A DNA stretch of 11,274 nucleotides from Phycisphaerales bacterium (GTDB lineage Bacteria > Planctomycetota > Phycisphaerae > Phycisphaerales > UBA1924), in the NCBI GenBank assembly GCA_019747615.1, contig JAIEQQ010000340.1, positions 1 to 11,274 of the forward strand, read 5' to 3'. Below, piece after piece: positions 6,487 through 11,274 of this stretch. The stretch's first letter is position 1, and every line of letters begins with the position of its first letter. The translations under genes and the position numbers were made by a program. Below the pieces are notes generated by a model. That model did no database searches. It was given only the letters and a program-made list of their open reading frames with translations, and was not told where the DNA came from.

Positions 6487-6951
6487 TCAGGGAGCGGGGA
6501 CCCACTTGCCGGTGGTCTCGTCGAAGCCGTTGGCCCAGAAGTTGCCGGTCGCAATGTCGTAGACCCAGCCCGCGTCGCCCTTGGCAACGAAAGCCGTAGG
6601 CATTGCGATGCCAGCGATCACATCGGTCGTGCCGGTGCGGGGGTTCACGGGCGGAGCTTTCATGTAGGTGTTGCCGTCCGGTGCGAGGTTCGTGCCAGCG
6701 ACGTTCACGAGATCGGTGAACGCAGCGGCACCAACGCCTGCGAGAGCGGGGAACGCGCCGTTGTTGCGGACGCGGTAGAGCTCGATCTGGCTCTTGATCG
6801 TCTGCAACTGGGTCACGGTGTTGCCGACCTGGGCCTCCTCGCTGGCCTTGGTGAACTGGGGGATCACGATCGCGGCGAGGATGCCGAGGATCACGACCAC
6901 GATGAGGATTTCGATGAGGGTGAAGGCCTTCTTGACTGAACGCTTGATCAT
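6487..6951 (-). CDS. Type IV prepilin/pseudopilin-like protein with Ala at -1
   Basis: A 154-residue paralogue of the neighbouring prepilin. Short basic leader MIKRSVKKA, predicted cleavage A9/F10, then FTLIEILIVVVILGILAAIV with Glu14 at +5. Prepilin peptidases normally need Gly at -1; Ala is tolerated in some substrates, so processing is likely but not certain. After the helix comes EAQVGNTVTQLQTIKSQIELYR, a variable loop region, and a C-terminal GWVYDIATGNFWANGFD block shared with the downstream protein. A strong AAGGAG (complement of 6960-6965) sits 8 nt before the ATG, one of the best ribosome binding sites here, which suggests high expression. It may be the major pilin and the downstream protein a minor one (inference). 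Confidence 0.93.
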   Translation of the reverse strand: MIKRSVKKAFTLIEILIVVVILGILAAIVIPQFTKASEEAQVGNTVTQLQTIKSQIELYRVRNNGAFPALAGVGAAAFTDLVNVAGTNLAPDGNTYMKAPPVNPRTGTTDVIAGIAMPTAFVAKGDAGWVYDIATGNFWANGFDETTGKWVPAP

Positions 6952-7220
6952 GCTGACTACTCCTTAAAACCGTCGCCGCGATCCAGAGCCGCCGCCACAG
7001 CGGCCCATGGTGGGCGGATCGCCAAAACTCGCCGTCGCGCAACACGCGCGACAGTCTGAGAGTTGAGGATCGACGGAAGATCAGCGCAGCTTCAGCACCA
7101 GAGCGCGACGCTCACCCCCCGCTGCCGTTTATCCGGCGCAGGAAACACGCGGCGGCGCGGATCGGGTGTGCCAAACGAGTTACGGGACGACAAGGCCCGC
7201 GGCGACGGCCTCGCGCACTC
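6952..7220. promoter_or_regulatory. Leader and promoter region of the prepilin genes with a hairpin at 7034-7052
   Basis: This noncoding stretch lies upstream of the prepilin gene at 6951. It contains a perfect 7-bp stem, GTCGCGC (7034-7040) and GCGCGAC (7046-7052), with a 5-nt loop. On the minus strand the stem is followed by GGCGAG and TTTT (complement of 7024-7027). It could terminate leftward transcripts from the DUF559 gene, or it could be part of the prepilin 5' leader. I could not assign -35/-10 boxes. Confidence 0.35.
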
Positions 7221-7373
7221 CACCCTCCCCCGGTCCCTACCGGGGGAGGTGCCGCGCTTCGCGGCGGAGGGGGCGGGACTTCGATTGGTTCGTTGTCACA
7301 GAGATCGCCGGAAGCCAGAACCCCCTCCGGCTCGAAGACTCGCCACCTCCCCCGGTAGGACCGGGGGAGGGTG
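7221..7373. repeat. Full copy of the hairpin element, left flank of the DUF559 gene
   Basis: This 153-bp copy begins CACCCTCCCCCGG and ends CCGGGGGAGGGTG. It is in the same orientation as the 7851-8003 copy and exactly 630 bp from it; by my count the two differ at 7 of 153 positions with no gaps. Internal structure: end hairpin 7221-7250, a GCCGCG-CTT-CGCGGC hairpin at 7251-7265, GGAGGGGG (7266-7273) complementary to CCCCCTCC (7321-7328), and an end hairpin at about 7344-7373. Confidence 0.9.
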
Positions 7374-7395
7374 GAGCGGGGACCGGGGGAGGGTA
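7374..7395. repeat. Extra outer-arm fragment beside the left DUF559-flanking element
   Basis: GACCGGGGGAGGGT at 7381-7394 repeats the last arm of the element (7359-7372) with a 22-bp period. As at 5382-5415, only the outer arm is duplicated and the extra copy lies outside the element. Confidence 0.7.
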
Positions 7396-7418
7396 CGGGC
7401 GGTCGCTTGCCGCGGCGT

Positions 7419-7832
7419 TCACTTTGCTTTCTTCTTCGCCTCGATCATCTCACGCGCCAATCCGCAGATGTACTCGGCAATCTCGTAGCGTTGCCGAGGC
7501 AATCGCCACGCGCCGATACGCAGCACGACCAAGCCGCGCTCGGCCATCCACGCGTCGCGGATTTTGTCTCGTTGGACCTGCGAGCCCCGATGAAACGTGG
7601 CGCTATCGATCTCAATCACGAGCTCCGCGGCGTGGCAGTAAAAGTCCAGAACATACGGGCCGATTGGGTGCTGGCGCCGGAAGGTCAGGTCGCCTTCGCG
7701 CTGGCGTTTGAGGATGTTCCAGAGCACGCGTTCGGGCTTGGACATGGCTTTGCGCAGGCCGATCGCGTTCTTCGCCGCGCGGGGCGAAGCGCGGCGTTGC
7801 TCGCGCGGTCGCGTGGGCTCAGGGCTCGCCAT
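7419..7832 (-). CDS. DUF559-domain protein, Vsr-like PD-(D/E)XK nuclease fold
   Basis: A 137-residue basic protein matching the DUF559 family (relatives of the Vsr mismatch endonuclease). The conserved order is present: KPERVLWNILK with Glu34, FRRQHPIGPYVLDFYC with Asp63, LVIEID with Glu74 and Asp76, then H81 and a DAWMAERGLVVLRIG block where the family usually reads RVLRF. Asp63 and Glu74.x.Asp76 fit the PD-(D/E)XK metal site, so it is probably an active DNA-nicking or cleaving enzyme. The usual DG after the Glu block is DS here. The tail is Lys-rich. I chose the ATG at 7832; a GTG at 7853 would start inside the repeat. There is no Shine-Dalgarno. No methylase is adjacent, so a standard Vsr/dcm pairing is not supported. 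Activity and target are unknown; a link to the flanking repeats is inferred. Confidence 0.9.
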   Translation of the reverse strand: MASPEPTRPREQRRASPRAAKNAIGLRKAMSKPERVLWNILKRQREGDLTFRRQHPIGPYVLDFYCHAAELVIEIDSATFHRGSQVQRDKIRDAWMAERGLVVLRIGAWRLPRQRYEIAEYICGLAREMIEAKKKAK

Positions 7833-7850
7833 CGCACGAGTGTACCGCAC

Positions 7851-8003
7851 CACCCTCCCCCGTTTCCTAACGGGGGAGGTGCCGCGCTTCGCGGCGGAGG
7901 GGGCGGGACTTCGATTCGTTCGTTGTCACAACTATCGCCGGAAGCCAGAACCCCCTCCGGCTCGAAGACTCGCCACCTCCCCCGGTAGGACCGGGGGAGG
8001 GTG
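7851..8003. repeat. Full copy of the hairpin element, right flank of the DUF559 gene
   Basis: This 153-bp copy is in direct orientation with 7221-7373. Its left hairpin reads CCCCCGTT...AACGGGGG where the other copy has CCCCCGGT...ACCGGGGG: the bases at 7863 and 7870 changed together (G-C to T-A), keeping the stem. It ends 33 bp from the stop codon of the secreted-protein gene. Confidence 0.9.
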
Positions 8004-8035
8004 AGGACCAACCCACCGTAGAACCGGGCTTGTGT

Positions 8036-8677
8036 TTACCGCATGACCCAGCGGTCTTCGGTGATGGCGATGGGCTCGCCGCGGAGCTTGGATGCGTCGC
8101 CGATGGCCTTGTAGGTCAGCGAGCGCGTCTTGCGCAGCACCACGCCCTCGGCGTCCTTTGGTGCCGGCGGCTTGACGGTGACGCTCTCGCCGCTGAATCC
8201 CGCGGCGTAGACCGTGAACTCGCCGGGGCGGAGGTCCTCGGCGGTCCAGATCGCGATGCCCGACTTGGCGTTCTCTTCGCCCTGCAGCAGCGGGCCCACG
8301 ATGGCGATCTGGTCTTCGAGCTCGGCGTTGTTCGCGGCTGCGATGACGGCCTTGGTCGTCTCGGCGTTGATGCCCTTGCCGGAGCGGACGACCTGGCCAC
8401 TCTCGGTGACCATGTCAAACGTCGGGGCGAAGAGCACGTCCTGGCCGGAATTGTTCTGGGCGGTGAAGGTCATGTAGTAATACGCCGCAGGCCCGGCAGG
8501 GGTCTCGACGGTCACGACGCGGATGGGGCTGAAGGTGGCGCGGACTTCCCAGCGAATCGGGATGACCTCGGGCTCCGGGGCTGCCAGCGCGGCGCGAATG
8601 CCCACGCAAGGCGAGCACGCCAGACCCGCACACACGACCAAACCCATCACCAATGCGCCGGAGCGAAACAATGCCAT
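8036..8677 (-). CDS. Secreted protein of unknown function
   Basis: A 213-residue protein with an N-terminal signal peptide: hydrophobic core GALVMGLVVCAGLA and a plausible signal peptidase I site after ALA (residues 30-32), giving a mature protein starting near APEPEV. No canonical lipobox is formed around the cysteines. The mature part is rich in short beta-prone stretches (PIRVVTVETPAG, AYYYMTFTAQNNSGQDVLF, GEFTVYAAGFSGESVTVKP), suggesting a beta-sandwich domain, perhaps of the type found in exported assembly or binding proteins. I do not recognise the family. The ATG at 8677 is preceded by AAAGGG (complement of 8685-8690) at a 7-nt spacing; an upstream open extension to 8809 runs through an octamer array and is rejected. 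The gene is divergent from the GNAT gene. Confidence 0.82.
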   Translation of the reverse strand: MALFRSGALVMGLVVCAGLACSPCVGIRAALAAPEPEVIPIRWEVRATFSPIRVVTVETPAGPAAYYYMTFTAQNNSGQDVLFAPTFDMVTESGQVVRSGKGINAETTKAVIAAANNAELEDQIAIVGPLLQGEENAKSGIAIWTAEDLRPGEFTVYAAGFSGESVTVKPPAPKDAEGVVLRKTRSLTYKAIGDASKLRGEPIAITEDRWVMR

Positions 8678-8786
8678 CGCGATCCCTTTCGAAGAGGCCA
8701 GAGCGGGGAGTGTACACAGTGTGGGACGGGGGCGGGAGGTGGGCGGGGGTCCGGTGGGGCGGGCGTCTCGCCTGCCTCGGGACAGA

Positions 8787-8810
8787 GCAGCAAAGCAGCA
8801 AAACAGCAAA
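8787..8810. repeat. Octamer array, minus-strand TTTGCTGY units
   Basis: Three exact 8-bp units, GCAGCAAA, GCAGCAAA, ACAGCAAA, which are TTTGCTGC/TTTGCTGT on the other strand. They are the inverted partner of the array at 8871-8918: a 25-base stretch (8788-8812) has a perfect reverse complement inside that array. Confidence 0.88.
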
Positions 8811-8870
8811 GCTCAAATCGAACCAGGCCGGCGGTGCGTGTGCGCACAAGGGTCTAGAAGCCGGGATCGA

Positions 8871-8918
8871 TTTGCTGCTTTGCTGTTTTGCTGCTTTGCT
8901 GTTTTGCTGCTTTGCTGT
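8871..8918. repeat. Octamer array, six alternating TTTGCTGC/TTTGCTGT units
   Basis: Six perfect 8-bp units alternate C and T in the last position, equal to three copies of a 16-bp unit. With the inverted array at 8787-8810 it can form a stem of about 25 bp around a ~60-nt loop, in the divergent region between the secreted-protein and GNAT genes. Translated, such arrays give Lys/Gln/Ser/Ala strings that make false ORF extensions on both sides. Confidence 0.9.
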
Positions 8919-8970
8919 TTTCCCAAATTCCCTGCCCGGCCGCCCTGCGCGGCCTTCAATCCCTGCCCGA

Positions 8971-10017
8971 ATGACGATCGCCTCCACCCATCCTGGCCCC
9001 TCACCAAGCCCGACCGGGCCGCGGGTTGTCCGGGTGGATGATGCGCTGCGGCCGCTGGCGGTGGCGCGATTGCTGGGTGTTCGGGCGGGGGACTCGAACG
9101 TGCGGGCGTTTATTGAGTCCTCTGCACGCGAGGGGGACGACCTTCGACAGTTCTGGTGCACGCTCTCCAGCGCCGGGCGGCCGATGCACGCGCTGCTGGC
9201 GATGGCCAGCCCCGGACGCACGGCGATGTTCTTCCTGAGCCCGGATGACCCGCTGGCGCAGCACGAATCGGGCGAGCTGCGGCGGATGGCCGGTGAGCTG
9301 GCGATCGCGGAGCGTGGCATGCTGGTCGCGCACGCGGTGGGCGTGCTCCGGGGTGCGATTCGCGAGCAGACGCTGACGGGGGAGCTCACGCTGCCTCGAT
9401 ATGCGATGGCGCAGGCGCTGCTGGAGACCTCGCAAACGGAGCTGATCGAGTCGCTGCTGGCGGGAGGATTTTCGCGGCTGGCGTCGCTGGCGTATATGCG
9501 TCGGGAAATTCCCCGGCGCGCGATGTTCGATGAGCCCAAGCTGCCGGCGGGGGTCGAGTTTGTCTCGCTGGCGTCGCTCAGCGAGGCCGAAGCCGAGGAC
9601 GCCCTCGTGACGGCGCTGGAGCTCAGCTACGTCGATACGCAGGACTGCCCGGCGCTGTGCAGCCTGCGGACGACCGACGACGTGATCGACTCGCACCGCT
9701 CAGTGGGCGAGTATGACGCGGCGCTGTGGCATGTGCTCATGGTCAACGGCGCGCCCGCCGGGTGCATGCTGCTGAGCCGTTGCCCGGCCCAGCAGATGAT
9801 CGAGCTGGTCTACATGGGCCTGGCGCCGAACGCGCGTGGGCGCGGGCTGGCCAGCGCGATGCTGCGCCTGGGGCTGAACCGGCTGGCTGGCGGTCCGGGA
9901 AAGTGGCTGGCGTGCGCGGTTGACGAGGCCAATCTGCCGGCCTGTCGTCTGTACGAATCGCTGCGAATGAAGACGTTCACGCGTCGGATCGCGGTTGTGT
10001 GCGCGCTGCGGCCTTGA
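8971..10017 (+). CDS. GNAT-family N-acetyltransferase
   Basis: A 348-residue cytoplasmic enzyme expected to transfer an acyl group from acetyl-CoA to an amine. The C-terminal half (about 195-345) holds a full GNAT fold: ELVYMGLAPNARGRGLASAML, with ARGRGLA (288-294) as the acetyl-CoA pyrophosphate loop, then DEANLPACRLYESLRMK as the motif B region with Asn321 and Tyr328. The N-terminal half ends in QALLETSQTELIESLLAGGFSRLASLAYMRRE, which looks like a second, degenerate GNAT unit, so it may be a tandem-GNAT protein like mycothiol synthase in layout only. I chose the ATG at 8971 because upstream codons pass through the octamer arrays; no Shine-Dalgarno is visible. The acceptor substrate is unknown. 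Confidence 0.87.
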   Translation: MTIASTHPGPSPSPTGPRVVRVDDALRPLAVARLLGVRAGDSNVRAFIESSAREGDDLRQFWCTLSSAGRPMHALLAMASPGRTAMFFLSPDDPLAQHESGELRRMAGELAIAERGMLVAHAVGVLRGAIREQTLTGELTLPRYAMAQALLETSQTELIESLLAGGFSRLASLAYMRREIPRRAMFDEPKLPAGVEFVSLASLSEAEAEDALVTALELSYVDTQDCPALCSLRTTDDVIDSHRSVGEYDAALWHVLMVNGAPAGCMLLSRCPAQQMIELVYMGLAPNARGRGLASAMLRLGLNRLAGGPGKWLACAVDEANLPACRLYESLRMKTFTRRIAVVCALRP

Positions 10018-10459
10018 GACCCATTCAAGGCCCGACCGAGCGTGCGCGCAGCGACCCCCGATTGCCACGAGGCATGAACGGAAGTCGTTGCTGTCAAGGC
10101 ACTTGCGCGATTTCCAGAGGTTGTCCACCCCGAGCGTGTCCGGTTCAGATCGAAACCGTTGAGAACTTTTTTTGCGCGTGGTTCGCAGCGTGTTTTGCGA
10201 TGCCGATCGCATTGTGGATTCGTTTTTTGGTTCCACCGGGCTTGAGCCGTGTGAAGGTCGTGTTATCTTCTCCGACCGGCCACGGATTCGGCCGACGACC
10301 TCGCCCCCCGGATGATCCCACTCGTGCGGCTCTCCCCGGTTGGCGAATCGGTGTGAACGGATTCGACTCTCCAATCAGCGCTTCGTCTTGGCGTTCACGC
10401 CGGGCCATCGGTCCAGCGTGAGGCGGTACGTCTTGACGCCAACCAAACAGGAGCTTCAC
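10018..10459. promoter_or_regulatory. dnaA upstream region, possible origin or control region
   Basis: This is 442 noncoding bases before dnaA. It has two degenerate DnaA-box-like 9-mers, TTGTCCACC at 10121-10129 and, on the minus strand, GAATCCACA (10213-10221), each 7 of 9 to TTATCCACA. T-rich runs lie at 10167-10173 and 10223-10228. A weak promoter candidate is TTGAGC (10242-10247), a 16-nt spacer and TATCTT (10264-10269). TTGGCG occurs three times near the gene (10340, 10388, and inverted ending at 10442). The boxes are too few and too weak to call oriC. No rpmH gene is present. Confidence 0.35.
10449..10453 (+). promoter_or_regulatory. Ribosome binding site setting the dnaA GTG start
   Basis: AGGAG lies 6 nt before the GTG at 10460, and it decides this start over internal codons. 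Confidence 0.75.
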
Positions 10460-11274
10460 GTGCAGGCACGTGACGCGGCGATCTCCATCCTCCCACGATC
10501 CTCCTCTCCCGCCCCCGCAGGACTCGACCTCCACGGCGTCCGCGCCCAGCGCATCGCCGATCGAACGCTCCGCCTCACGCAGCCGTCCGCCACGCCGGTT
10601 GAATCGCTCGATAGCGACGCGACGACGCTTGCGCCAACGGCGATCCTCACCGACACGCTGACCCCCACCCCCACGACCGCGACCGGCGTTGATCCCGCGA
10701 CGGGCCCGCGCCTTGAGATGCTCCTGCGTGAGCGCCTGGGCCCGGAAAAACTCGGGCGCTACCTGCGCGGCGGGCGCGCCGTGGAAATCACTGGCGATGC
10801 TGAGGTGCTCGTCAGCGTGTGCAGCCCGCTGGTGGCGGCAATCGTTGAGAAGGACTTTGCGACGATCATCCGAGCCGCGGCGGCGGAGGTGCTCGGTCGC
10901 GCGGTGGTCGCTCTTCGGATCAAGCTCGTGCCCAACGTGCTGCCCACGGGCCTGAGCGATGGCGTGCTCTCGCGCGTGCAGCCCGGCGCGGCGCGTACTG
11001 GCGGCGCTACCGGTTCTCAGCGTGTCTCGCCGCTCCGTGCGGCGCCGCTGGGCCAGGCGCTGCGGTATCGCATGTGCGACGTGGTGCAGGGCGCGTTCAA
11101 CCGGCTCGCGGCCGAGTCGGCGCGCCGGCACAGCGCCGGCGAGTCCGGCTGCGGGATGCTGGTCGTTCACGCCGGCGTGGGCATGGGCAAGACGCACTTG
11201 CTACACGCCCTGGCCAGCGAGGCGGCCCTGCGCGAGCCGGGGCGCACGGTGGTGATCACCACTGCGGAGCAGTT
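10460..11274 (+). CDS. dnaA: Chromosomal replication initiator DnaA, 5' part (runs off the window)
   Basis: The frame is open for 271 codons to the window edge. The AAA+ start is clear: YRMCDVVQGAFNRLAAESARR (203-223) matches the DnaA N-linker before Walker A, and HAGVGMGKTHLLHAL (237-251) is the DnaA-type Walker A with Lys244, Thr245 and the following His. Residues about 84-147 (LEMLLRERLGPEKLGRYL, then VLVSVCSPLVAAIVEKDF) fit a divergent domain I, the DnaB/DnaA contact module, but without the usual Trp residues. An extra ~80-residue Thr/Pro/Ala-rich N-terminus precedes it. DnaA binds ATP and opens the replication origin. The sensor motifs and the C-terminal box-binding HTH lie beyond the window. 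A DnaA-like paralogue is possible but less likely given the full linker and Walker A match. Confidence 0.85.
   Translation, partial: MQARDAAISILPRSSSPAPAGLDLHGVRAQRIADRTLRLTQPSATPVESLDSDATTLAPTAILTDTLTPTPTTATGVDPATGPRLEMLLRERLGPEKLGRYLRGGRAVEITGDAEVLVSVCSPLVAAIVEKDFATIIRAAAAEVLGRAVVALRIKLVPNVLPTGLSDGVLSRVQPGAARTGGATGSQRVSPLRAAPLGQALRYRMCDVVQGAFNRLAAESARRHSAGESGCGMLVVHAGVGMGKTHLLHALASEAALREPGRTVVITTAEQ

Larger units (their letters stand above)
7221..8003. mobile_element. Putative composite unit: DUF559 gene between two direct 153-bp repeats
   Basis: The two element copies bracket a single gene with only 18 bp between the right copy and the ATG of that gene and about 45 bp between the stop codon and the left copy. 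This is compact for a window with 100-400-bp gaps elsewhere. No transposase or recombinase is present and I find no target-site duplication. It could be a cargo-type unit, or the result of two independent insertions beside the same gene. Mobility is inferred, not shown. Confidence 0.5.

Noticed and set aside
6163..6939. 258-codon plus-strand open frame over the prepilin genes
   Set aside because: Antisense shadow of two proteins with unmistakable prepilin N-termini.
7833..7853. Upstream GTG start (7853) for the DUF559 gene
   Set aside because: It lies inside the repeat element and adds only seven non-family residues; ATG at 7832 fits the family start better.
7221..8003. CRISPR array
   Set aside because: Only two copies of a 153-bp repeat, separated by a gene; no short regular spacers and no cas genes.
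8415..9539. 374-codon minus-strand open frame across the octamer arrays
   Set aside because: It is antisense to the GNAT gene and to the arrays; the Lys/Gln/Ser repeat in it comes from the octamers.
10018..10459. rpmH next to dnaA, as in many bacteria
   Set aside because: No frame on either strand encodes the short basic L34 sequence.
10145..11197. 350-codon minus-strand open frame opposite dnaA
   Set aside because: The plus strand encodes a DnaA linker and Walker A; the minus frame is Arg/His/Gly-rich with no motif.

Overview
The window looks like a high-GC chromosome segment from a planctomycete, probably near the Phycisphaerae. This is inferred from gene content, not a search: an ECF-type sigma factor overlapping a membrane Ser/Thr kinase gene, orphan GspG-like prepilins with a C-terminal GWV(F/Y)D...W..GF motif, weak or absent Shine-Dalgarno sequences on several genes, and many hairpin-rich intergenic repeats.

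Layout. 1-38 is the cut end of a dispersed repeat element. 96-1031 (-) is a LuxR/GerE-type regulator, with a doubtful small ORF (1028-1222) touching its start codon. 1319-1624 (-) is a small acidic protein of unknown function. 1823-2416 and 2397-4079 (+) are an overlapping sigma factor/kinase pair, a one-operon signalling module. 4080-4409 has no convincing gene. 4410-5345 (-) is a metallophosphoesterase. 5382-5570 holds a full repeat element with extra arms. 5651-5734 is tRNA-Leu(CAG) with its own terminator, followed by phased octamer and heptamer arrays. 5917-6363 and 6487-6951 (-) are two paralogous prepilin-like proteins. 7221-8003 is a DUF559 (Vsr-like nuclease fold) gene bracketed by two direct 153-bp copies of the repeat element. 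8036-8677 (-) is a secreted protein of unknown function. It is divergent from a GNAT-type acetyltransferase (8971-10017, +), and between them lies an inverted pair of octamer arrays. 10018-10459 is noncoding and may carry origin or regulatory elements. 10460 to the window end is the 5' part of dnaA, cut just after Walker A.

The most unusual material is intergenic. One part is a structured ~153-155-bp repeat family: terminal hairpins with distinct outer and inner arms, a compensatory base change between copies, outward arm duplications, and a DUF559 gene carried between two copies. The other is several short arrays of phased 7- or 8-bp units that resemble, but are not shown to be, the STRR repeats of cyanobacteria. 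The DUF559/repeat unit is the best candidate for an undescribed mobile or repeat-maintenance system, but nothing in the window proves mobility.
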